A DNA stretch of 35,126 nucleotides from the NCBI GenBank assembly GCA_001468925.1, contig LDIX01000009.1, positions 1-35,126 of the forward strand, read 5' to 3'. Source of the stretch: a candidate division TM6 bacterium UASB340 (GTDB taxonomy: Bacteria; Babelota; Babeliae; Babelales; UASB340). Within the stretch, counting starts at the first letter, position 1, and the number at the start of each line of letters is the position of its first letter. This document shows positions 16,082-22,706 of the stretch, in pieces. The notes under the pieces were generated by a model. It ran no database searches. It worked only from the letters and a program-made list of their open reading frames with translations, and was not told the DNA's origin. Made by a program: the position numbers and the translations under genes.

Positions 16082-16864
16082 TTAAAGAAACTTAGTCGAC
16101 ATTTCTGTATAAAACTGAGTACCAAAATACATCTCTTTTGTTGTCTTGTCATTTATTATATCTTTAATTGTGCCGGATTTTATAATTTGTCCTGATAGTA
16201 CAACATAGCATCTTGATGCTATTGATAATAGTTGATCTACGTTGTGATCTGATATAAGCACAGCCATGCCGTTTTTTGCCATATTTGCAAAAATTTCTTT
16301 TAATTCATAAATTGATTTTGGATCCACTCCGGCAAAAGGTTCATCCAACATAATTGCATCAGGGTACATTAGTATGGATCGTATAACTTCCAATTTTCTT
16401 TTTTGCCCACCGGAAAGTGTTACGGCTAATTGTTTTTTATGATCTTGTAAGTTTGTTTTTTCAAGCCATGAATACATTTCATCTTTAAATTGTGCATATT
16501 TTTCTTTTTTATTATTCCAGTAATTATGATATTTAAATATTAATTTTAAATTATCCAAAACTGTTAATTGTCTTATTAAAGATGTTTGTTGCGGAAGATA
16601 CAATAATCCATTTTCAATACGCTTACTGGTAGACCAGTTATTAATTATTTCAGTTTTGAATTTAATAATATTTAAATTTGATTCAATATTATATCTTGGT
16701 GATTTTAAAAGACCTATTACTGATCTTAATAAAGTTGTTTTTCCCGCACCGTTAGGTCCTAAAAATGCAACCACCTCATTTTTATTTAAATCAAATGAAA
16801 TATTACTTAATATTTTTTTATTACCAAAAAATTGACTTAAATTTTCTATATCTAAAAGTGCCAT
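16082..16864 (-). CDS. lptB: Lipopolysaccharide export ABC transporter ATPase LptB
   Basis: A 260-residue ABC ATPase that powers LPS extraction from the inner membrane with LptF/G and passes it to LptC-A-DE. Walker A is GPNGAGKTT at 36-44. The LptB-specific block LLYLPQQTSLIRQLTVLDNL corresponds to the usual LPQEASIFRKL, followed by the signature LSGGQKRKLEV and Walker B MLDEPFAGVDP. It is about 20 residues longer than E. coli LptB because of an insert (about residues 55-80, SPRYNIESNLNIIKFKTEII) between Walker A and the Q-loop. It starts only 2 bases after the der stop without its own ribosome binding site, implying coupling. The order lptB then hpf is common in Gram-negatives (lptB-rpoN-hpf), here without rpoN. 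Confidence 0.92.
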   Translation of the reverse strand: MALLDIENLSQFFGNKKILSNISFDLNKNEVVAFLGPNGAGKTTLLRSVIGLLKSPRYNIESNLNIIKFKTEIINNWSTSKRIENGLLYLPQQTSLIRQLTVLDNLKLIFKYHNYWNNKKEKYAQFKDEMYSWLEKTNLQDHKKQLAVTLSGGQKRKLEVIRSILMYPDAIMLDEPFAGVDPKSIYELKEIFANMAKNGMAVLISDHNVDQLLSIASRCYVVLSGQIIKSGTIKDIINDKTTKEMYFGTQFYTEMSTKFL

Positions 16865-16866
16865 TT

Positions 16867-18195
16867 TTATTTTTTTATCACTATAAATTTTATTGGACAG
16901 CCTAGTAAATCGTATTTTTTCCTTAAAATATTTTCTATAAATCCAAGTTGAGACGGTCCAAACCAGCTAACCTGATTAACCTTTAATTTAAATGTTGGTA
17001 TTTTTGCACCTTCTACCCAAGAAATTTTATACAATTTTAATTCTATTGTTTTATGAAATAAAGGTTTTTGCATTAAGCTATTTTTTATAAGTTCATTTAT
17101 TTCTTCGTTATTGAATTTTTGATTCAACCTATCCCATAATTTTTTAATTTGTTTGCTTATGTTACTTATGTTTTTTTTATTTTTACAAGATATCCAGACA
17201 ATAGGCATTTTTTTAAGAATAAAAGCATATTCTTTCAAATTATACTCTAGAACTTTACGTTCTTCTGGTGTAATTAAATCTGTTTTATTAAATGCAATAA
17301 TTAAAGCTTTTTTTTCTTCATATGCATAAAAAATTAATTTTAATTCCTGATCTGAAAGTTTTAATTCGCTTGCATCGACAACAAGCATTATAATATTGGA
17401 AGTTCTCACAGCGCTCAAAGAACTTTTTACCATAAGTGTTTCAATTGTTTCTACTACATTGCTTTTTTTTCTAACGCCTGCAGTATCTGTAAGAAGAACT
17501 AAATCCTGTGAAATATATGTATGGTCTGAAATTGCTTCACGCGTTGTTCCGGCTATTTCAGAAACAATACTGCGCTCTTCTTGTAATAATAAATTTGTAA
17601 GAGAAGATTTTCCGACATTTGGTTTACCTATTATTGTAACTTTATAGTTAGCTTTATCTTCCTGAAGTTCTGTTTTAGGTTCCGGAATAATTTGTGTGAT
17701 TTGATCTAGTAAATTATTAATACCAAAGCCATTAATTGCAGATACTTCAATCAAATCTTTTATTCCAAGTTTATAAAAATCGCCCAAGTTTTCTTCAAGC
17801 GCTTTTCTATTGTCGGCTTTATTTAGTAGCAATAAAATCGGTTTATTGGTTTTTTTTAGAACTTGTGAAACTTGTATGTCATCTTTTGTAAGCCCATTTT
17901 TACCATCACACACGAAGAGTATTAAATCGGCTCGTGTCAATAAATCTAAAACTTTTAATCTGACATTTTCCAATATAGTATCTTTTTCTTTTTTAAAAGA
18001 CACACCACCGGTATCTATAAGCTCAAATGTTTTATCATTATGAGTTATAATCTCCGTTATATAATCTCTTGTAACTCCTTCGAGTTCTAGAACGATACTT
18101 CTTGAACTTTTTGCAATTCTGTTGAATAGTGTCGATTTTCCGACATTAGTTCGTCCAACGATTACAACTTTTGGATATTTTTTATTTTTTTTCAT
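16867..18195 (-). CDS. der: Ribosome-assembly GTPase Der (EngA)
   Basis: A 442-residue tandem GTPase needed for 50S subunit maturation. Domain 1 has GRTNVGKSTLFNR (about 13-25), DTGG and NKAD. Domain 2 has GKPNVGKSSL (near 190), DTAGVR and NKTD. The C-terminal KH-like domain ends with the family motif GFIENILRKKYDLLGCPIKF. All G motifs appear intact and the length is normal. Its start overlaps the dnaX stop by four bases, so translation is coupled. Confidence 0.96.
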   Translation of the reverse strand: MKKNKKYPKVVIVGRTNVGKSTLFNRIAKSSRSIVLELEGVTRDYITEIITHNDKTFELIDTGGVSFKKEKDTILENVRLKVLDLLTRADLILFVCDGKNGLTKDDIQVSQVLKKTNKPILLLLNKADNRKALEENLGDFYKLGIKDLIEVSAINGFGINNLLDQITQIIPEPKTELQEDKANYKVTIIGKPNVGKSSLTNLLLQEERSIVSEIAGTTREAISDHTYISQDLVLLTDTAGVRKKSNVVETIETLMVKSSLSAVRTSNIIMLVVDASELKLSDQELKLIFYAYEEKKALIIAFNKTDLITPEERKVLEYNLKEYAFILKKMPIVWISCKNKKNISNISKQIKKLWDRLNQKFNNEEINELIKNSLMQKPLFHKTIELKLYKISWVEGAKIPTFKLKVNQVSWFGPSQLGFIENILRKKYDLLGCPIKFIVIKK

Positions 18196-19868
18196 TTGGA
18201 TTCATCCCCCTGTTTAACTTTACCCGGAAAATAATTTTGAATTAAACTAGTCGTTGGCCATTTTTCCGTATTTATAGTATTTGTTTGACTGTTTATTTTT
18301 GATTGAGTATTAATTGGTTTTATGTTAGATGCAATTTCTTGTTTTTCAATAATTTTATCTTGTATTGTTTTTGATTCTAAAAATTCAAAATTTGTTGCCA
18401 TTGGATAGTATTCATTTAAAATGGATTGCCAGATTGATTTATTCTCGTTAATTGTAGCCTGCATAAATATGTTATTTGTGGCTAAAATAATTTCAACCTT
18501 TTTACTTGTAGAATTAAATTGTACAAATTTTGCGTTACTTAGAACTGAAGACAAAAATGGATTACCGGCTGCATTAATTTTCTCAACAAATTGTATCCAT
18601 GTATTATCGATATTTTCTTTTTTTGGTTCTATTGCTTTATCCGTCTTCGCAGAAAACTGCGAATTTAAATCTACGGATGAATGTGTTACTCCATTTTGCT
18701 TAAGCTTTGACGGGATTTCGCGCGAAACACCGGCTTTTAAGCCGGTGAGCGCTTCATCTTCCTTTTGACTCATTTCAAGCAATAATAATTCCAAAAAAAT
18801 TTGTTTATTGTTTGTTTTTAAAAAGATTTCTTCTTGCTCCCACATTAATTTAAATATGTGGTTTAGATCATTTATTGAAAATTTAGCTGCAAGATTATTC
18901 AGTCTTTGGATATCGTTAAAATATATTGGTAATTTTGTTGAACCAAATTTAATCCAAACTAATGTTCTTATGGTTTGAACCAGCATATCCCATAATGCTT
19001 GTGTATTTATATTTTCATTTATTTTAGATTCAAATATGGGAAAAAGTTTTTCACTTTCACCATTTGCTACGATTTCAATTAGGTCTAAAATTTCTGATTC
19101 ACTAATTTTACCAAGAATTTTTAGTAATAAATTTACAGATATTTTTTCCTGAGAGAATCTAACTTGTTCTAACATATTTAAGGCATCCCTTACGGAGCCT
19201 TGTGTTTCTTGAATTAACAAATCGGCAGCATTCTCATCTATATTGATATTTTCTGTCGAACATATTTTTAATATATGTTTTTTTAAATCATCGTTATTTA
19301 TAGATTTAAAAATCAACTGAAAACATCTGGAAAGTACAGTGGCTGGAAATTTTTGAATTTCGGTTGTTGCTAAAATAAACAGCGCTGATACGGGAGGTTC
19401 TTCAAGTATTTTTAAAAAAGCATTAAATGCCGCTTTGCTTAGCATATGAGCTTCATCTATTAGGTAGATTTTTTTTCTACCAAGAACTGGCATGTAAGCG
19501 CATGATTCAAGTATTTGCCTTACATTTTCAACTCCGGTATGAGACGCAGCATCTATTTCTATAAAATCCGGATGACTTGCATTTAGCATTGCTTTACAAG
19601 ATTCACAATTCAGACATGGGATGCTGTTTTCCTTTGGATTTTTTTTGAAATTTTCAATGTTTTGACAATTTATTGCTGCTGCAAAAATTCTGGCTGTTGA
19701 TGTTTTACCACAACCTCTTTGACCTGCAAATAGATAAACCGGAAATAATTTTTCCAAATATAAACTATTTAATAAAATTTTTATTGAAATCTCTTGCCCG
19801 ACTACATCAGAAAAAGTTTTTGGTCTGTGTTTACGGGCTAAGTTTAAATCGGTATTTTTTTGATCCAT
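18192..19868 (-). CDS. dnaX: DNA polymerase III subunit gamma/tau, with palindromes in the linker
   Basis: A 558-residue clamp-loader ATPase of the replisome. The N-terminal AAA+ domain has Walker A GQRGCGKTS at 49-57, zinc ligands Cys68, Cys85, Cys88 and Cys91, the AHMLSKAAFNAFLKILEEPP block and the SRC arginine-finger region (ATVLSRC). Domain III follows to about residue 370. Residues about 373-410 (starting ALTGLKAGVSREIPSKLKQN) are encoded by two strong GC-rich palindromes and look unlike the rest of the protein; they fall in the flexible linker before the C-terminal tau-like domain (about 420-520). I saw no obvious slippery A-run for a frameshift, but did not search systematically. A candidate promoter lies at 19907-19935. 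The der start overlaps its stop. Confidence 0.94.
   Translation of the reverse strand: MDQKNTDLNLARKHRPKTFSDVVGQEISIKILLNSLYLEKLFPVYLFAGQRGCGKTSTARIFAAAINCQNIENFKKNPKENSIPCLNCESCKAMLNASHPDFIEIDAASHTGVENVRQILESCAYMPVLGRKKIYLIDEAHMLSKAAFNAFLKILEEPPVSALFILATTEIQKFPATVLSRCFQLIFKSINNDDLKKHILKICSTENINIDENAADLLIQETQGSVRDALNMLEQVRFSQEKISVNLLLKILGKISESEILDLIEIVANGESEKLFPIFESKINENINTQALWDMLVQTIRTLVWIKFGSTKLPIYFNDIQRLNNLAAKFSINDLNHIFKLMWEQEEIFLKTNNKQIFLELLLLEMSQKEDEALTGLKAGVSREIPSKLKQNGVTHSSVDLNSQFSAKTDKAIEPKKENIDNTWIQFVEKINAAGNPFLSSVLSNAKFVQFNSTSKKVEIILATNNIFMQATINENKSIWQSILNEYYPMATNFEFLESKTIQDKIIEKQEIASNIKPINTQSKINSQTNTINTEKWPTTSLIQNYFPGKVKQGDESK
18639..18678. repeat. Nested palindrome 1 inside dnaX
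   Basis: Outer stem ATCCGT (18639-18644) with ACGGAT (18673-18678). Inner stem TTCGCAG (18646-18652) with CTGCGAA (18657-18663) around AAAA. The internal loop is asymmetric, as in the intergenic elements. It is in frame in the dnaX linker. Confidence 0.75.
18720..18752. repeat. Nested palindrome 2 inside dnaX
   Basis: Outer GCGC (18720-18723) with GCGC (18749-18752). Inner CACCGGCTT (18728-18736) with AAGCCGGTG (18739-18747) around TT. The internal loop is GAAA on one side and A on the other. It is strongly GC-rich compared with the surrounding gene and in frame in the dnaX linker. Confidence 0.8.
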
Positions 19869-19906
19869 ATAATATCTTTTTTTATTTAAAATTTAACTAT
19901 AAAGAT

Positions 19907-19935
19907 AGTATATATGAACGTTGGATTTAAGTTAA
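19907..19935 (-). promoter_or_regulatory. Candidate promoter of the dnaX-der-lptB-hpf operon
   Basis: On the minus strand, TTAACT (19935-19930), a 17-base spacer and TATACT (19912-19907) match a housekeeping promoter layout. The predicted start is about 30 bases before the dnaX ATG, between ffs and dnaX. Confidence 0.45.
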
Positions 19936-19972
19936 ACGATTTGTTTTTATTAATAAATTCAGAAATTTTAAA

Positions 19973-20045
19973 GGGGTACAGCAGCGAATCACTCCGGCTG
20001 CTTCCTTCCGGACCTGACCAATTTAGCAATCCACATGCTTACCCC
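19973..20045 (-). ncRNA. ffs: Signal recognition particle 4.5S-type RNA
   Basis: The reverse strand contains the universally conserved SRP apical domain GGTCAGGTCCGGAAGGAAGC, which binds Ffh. The ends GGGGTA and TACCCC pair. The arms GGATTGCT and AGTGATTC also pair with G-U allowance, so the whole 73 bases fold as one hairpin, shorter than the 114-base E. coli RNA. The exact ends are set from the terminal helix and could extend by a few bases. It lies between tRNA-Ser and dnaX, a neighbourhood often seen for ffs. It scaffolds cotranslational membrane targeting. Confidence 0.92.
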
Positions 20046-20072
20046 AATTTATGTAATTCAAGTTTTTACTGG

Positions 20073-20123
20073 CATACTTCGCTAATAGCTGGCTGTGCCA
20101 TACTTAGCCTTGGCGAAGTATGG
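20073..20123. repeat. tRNA-linked palindromic element, copy B, with a longer overlapping inverted repeat
   Basis: CCATACTT (20098-20105) pairs with AAGTATGG (20116-20123) around an inner GCC-TT-GGC hairpin. The right end (TGG 20121-20123) is the encoded CCA of tRNA-Ser. A second partner, CATACTTCGC at 20073-20082, can pair instead with GCGAAGTATG at 20113-20122, so two alternative folds compete. The core differs from copy A (8338-8363) at only a few positions. Confidence 0.75.
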
Positions 20124-20212
20124 TGGAGAGGGAGGGATTCGAACCCTCGATACCCCTTTCGGGATATACACGATTTCCAATCGTGCGCTTTCGACCACTC
20201 AGCCACCTCTCC
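20121..20212 (-). tRNA. tRNA-Ser (anticodon GGA)
   Basis: The reverse strand gives acceptor GGAGAGG/CCTCTCC, anticodon stem CACGA/TCGTG with loop TTGGAAA (anticodon GGA, reading UCC/UCU), the long class II variable arm typical of Ser, T-arm GAGGG TTCGAAT CCCTC, discriminator A and encoded CCA. Its 5' end is only 5 bases after the rpsB stop codon, so it is probably cut from the rpsB transcript. The 3' CCA is the edge of the palindrome at 20098-20123. Confidence 0.95.
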
Positions 20213-20217
20213 CGATT

Positions 20218-21135
20218 TTATTTTTTCAAAGGTCTTCTAGCAACTGTTTTTTTAATTGGCATATCTTTTGCAACAGAAGGAATCTTTTGAGTAATTTTTT
20301 TTGCTATTGCTTTATCTCCGCCAAGATCTTCATCTTCAGCTTCAATTGCTGAGTAATCTACAACTTCAGGAGTGTTTGAAGTTAAAGTTTCTTGCGCAGC
20401 AGTTTTAGCTTTTTGAATTAAATCTTTTTTATCTGCTTTTGCTGCAGTTTTCTTTTCGTTATGGAGTTTTTGGCCATTTTTTACAAATTCAGCCAAATAT
20501 TGCAATATAAATTCTATTGATCTTGAAGAATCATCATTTGCAGGAATTACAAAATTTATTCCATCCGGGTTGGTGTTTGTATCAACTAATGCGATTACAG
20601 GAATTTTTGCATTTACAGCTTCTCTTAGCGCAGATAATTCTTTTTTAGCATCAACTAAGACAAGTGCTGCCGGTGGGAATCTTAAATCAAGAATTCCGCC
20701 AATATTTTTTTCTAAACGTTCAACTTCTTTTTGAATTAAACTTAACTCTTTTTTCTTATAATAATCTGTAGGTTTTTTAATTATATCTTGTAAGTGTAGT
20801 AATCTTGTTATAGCTTTTTTGACCTGATCAAAATTTGTTAAAGTTCCGCCAACCCATCTATTAATTACGAAAGGAGAATTAATTTCTTTTGCTATCGTAG
20901 CAATGGCTTTTTGAGCAGATTTTTTTGTACCAACAAACAATATTGATTTACCTTCTGCGGCACAATTTTGTAAATATTTACCGGCTCTTTCCATTAAAAA
21001 TGCCGTTTTTGCTATATCAATTAAGTGTATTTTATTTTTAGAGCCCCAAATAAATGGTTTCATTTTAGGAGACCAGCGTGATGTTTTGTGTCCAAAATGA
21101 ACGCCGGCTTTCAACAGATCTTTTAAGTCTACCAT
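20218..21135 (-). CDS. rpsB: 30S ribosomal protein S2 with C-terminal extension
   Basis: A 305-residue S2, which joins the 30S platform late and is needed for S1 binding. The core is unmistakable: LLKAGVHFGHKTSRWSPKMK, FIWGSKNKIHLIDIAKT, FVINRWVGGTLTNF, and PVIALVDTNTNPDGINFVIPANDD. Compared with about 240 residues in E. coli, it has a tail of about 65 residues rich in Lys, Ala and Asp/Glu (from about 238), ending RRPLKK. AGGA precedes the ATG. No tsf follows; instead a tRNA-Ser gene begins 5 bases later. A hairpin leader and a candidate promoter lie upstream, suggesting autoregulation as known for S2 in other bacteria. Confidence 0.96.
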   Translation of the reverse strand: MVDLKDLLKAGVHFGHKTSRWSPKMKPFIWGSKNKIHLIDIAKTAFLMERAGKYLQNCAAEGKSILFVGTKKSAQKAIATIAKEINSPFVINRWVGGTLTNFDQVKKAITRLLHLQDIIKKPTDYYKKKELSLIQKEVERLEKNIGGILDLRFPPAALVLVDAKKELSALREAVNAKIPVIALVDTNTNPDGINFVIPANDDSSRSIEFILQYLAEFVKNGQKLHNEKKTAAKADKKDLIQKAKTAAQETLTSNTPEVVDYSAIEAEDEDLGGDKAIAKKITQKIPSVAKDMPIKKTVARRPLKK

Positions 21136-21161
21136 GATTTATCCTTTGCGGGTTTTAACAA

Positions 21162-21208
21162 TTATCTCTTAGGTTCCATCGCTGGCTACCACCCGAGTTA
21201 AGAGATAA
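21162..21208 (-). promoter_or_regulatory. Hairpin leader upstream of rpsB, possible S2 autoregulatory site
   Basis: A perfect 10-bp inverted repeat, TTATCTCTTA (21162-21171) with TAAGAGATAA (21199-21208), encloses a 27-base GC-richer loop containing GGTGGTAGCC on the coding strand. The predicted transcript of the candidate promoter begins almost at this hairpin, which ends 26 bases before the rpsB ATG. Confidence 0.55.
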
Positions 21209-21217
21209 GATTCAACA

Positions 21218-21246
21218 ATTAAACTAACGAGTTAAAATTTTAACAA
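21218..21246 (-). promoter_or_regulatory. Candidate rpsB promoter
   Basis: On the minus strand, TTGTTA (21246-21241), a 17-base spacer and TTTAAT (21223-21218) fit the housekeeping consensus. Initiation near 21211 would place the leader hairpin at the very 5' end of the mRNA. Confidence 0.45.
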
Positions 21247-21265
21247 ATATAATTTAAATTACAAC

Positions 21266-22648
21266 CTATTCTTCACCTATTGTTTTATTTTCTCTTATAA
21301 CTTTATCGTATTTTTTGCCAATAAATAATGTAATTATTGTCCAGATTGTTGATAATCCAATTATTAACAATGCGTTTATTCGGGTTAAAATTAAATATGC
21401 AGTTCCGCTATAAAATACATTTACCATCGATCCTGCAACTTTGGATCCGGTCCTACCAAATGATTCTATCCAAGCTTTTGATTTAAATTTAATATCTTTG
21501 GATGTTGGTATGTACAATATTTCTCTTACAGGCGCATTAAATCCGTAATGTAGCGCTCTTAATATTACCATTATTACAACAACTGTTGATAGGTTTGGTC
21601 TTGCTAATAAGCCAAACATCATTAATATTGTTGATATTGGCATGACAAATAGACAGAAAAATACGCCCATTTTTTTTAATAAAGCAGACGTTCCAAATGC
21701 AGAAAATATTAAACTTAATCCATTGAATGAAGCTGTATATAAAAACATAAATGAACTCATGCCGACAATGGCATTATTTGTTTCTATGGACATTTGCACT
21801 TGCATTTGATAATCAAGAATAACATTAATTGCTTCGTAAAGATAAACAAGGCTGAACATTCCAAGTACATAAGGTTGTGTTACCATTAACTTTAAACCTT
21901 CAATCATGCTTACTTTTTTTTCTTTTTCTTTTTGCTTTTCTGCTTGATAAACAGCTTCATAACCATGCAATAAATATCCTGGAATACTTTTTTTTAATTT
22001 TATTATGCATAAGCATGCAAATAGCAATAATATTGCAGAAACTATTAGTATAATGGGAATACTTTTTGTATAAGTCATGTTGATTTTTTTTAGTAAAAAC
22101 CAACTTAATAATGGAGATATTATTCCACCAATTCTGGAAACGGCAACTATTTTTCCATAACTATTTTTAGCATCCTCAGTATCGCTTATTGAGTTTGCAA
22201 AAGCCCAAAATGTTCCAACGGCTAATGGTGAATACAGGTCAATTAAAACATAAAAAATCCAACCGAAGAATCTGTATGGGCTTGTAGCAGTATTGGATAA
22301 TCCTATTGTTGGATGCATCAAAACTAGTGCGGTGATTATTATTGTTACAACATAAAATGTCAAAAAATAGTATACGACTTGATGTCTTTTTAATTTATCC
22401 ACTAATTTTGAATATATAAAAAGTATTGGGATTAATATTAAAATAGTTATTATTTTTGTATATGGTTGATAATCTTTTCCGACTAATCCTAGAAAAACAG
22501 ATGTTTTTAGCGGACGTATTACTGAATAGGTTGCAATTATAAATAAAAATGCACCACCCAATAAAAGTAATTTCTTAAAATTATAAGCACCAAAGTTTCC
22601 TTTGGCGCTTATACATCTATCTTTTAACTTTTTTATAAATAAAAACAT
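21266..22648 (-). CDS. ATP/ADP translocase-type nucleotide transporter (NTT), copy 1
   Basis: A 460-residue integral membrane protein with about eleven or twelve helices. Family traits are a first helix followed by RPLKTSVFLGLVG (residues 45-57), YSKLVDKLKRHQVVYY, and the late block VREILYIPTSKDIKFKSKAW. NTT proteins of intracellular bacteria and plastids exchange host ATP for ADP or import nucleotides with protons. Substrate is unknown here. The helix around VYLYEAINVILDYQMQVQM carries Asp where related proteins often have Glu. It shares with copy 2 the motif PGYLLHGYEAVYQAEKQKEK. AGAGGA lies before the ATG. It is 58 bases downstream of copy 2, probably in one transcript. Confidence 0.88.
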   Translation of the reverse strand: MFLFIKKLKDRCISAKGNFGAYNFKKLLLLGGAFLFIIATYSVIRPLKTSVFLGLVGKDYQPYTKIITILILIPILFIYSKLVDKLKRHQVVYYFLTFYVVTIIITALVLMHPTIGLSNTATSPYRFFGWIFYVLIDLYSPLAVGTFWAFANSISDTEDAKNSYGKIVAVSRIGGIISPLLSWFLLKKINMTYTKSIPIILIVSAILLLFACLCIIKLKKSIPGYLLHGYEAVYQAEKQKEKEKKVSMIEGLKLMVTQPYVLGMFSLVYLYEAINVILDYQMQVQMSIETNNAIVGMSSFMFLYTASFNGLSLIFSAFGTSALLKKMGVFFCLFVMPISTILMMFGLLARPNLSTVVVIMVILRALHYGFNAPVREILYIPTSKDIKFKSKAWIESFGRTGSKVAGSMVNVFYSGTAYLILTRINALLIIGLSTIWTIITLFIGKKYDKVIRENKTIGEE

Positions 22649-22706
22649 TTGTCCTCTATTTTTAACATATAATTTAAGTAAATATTAATTGGGGTGATGT
22701 TTTTTG

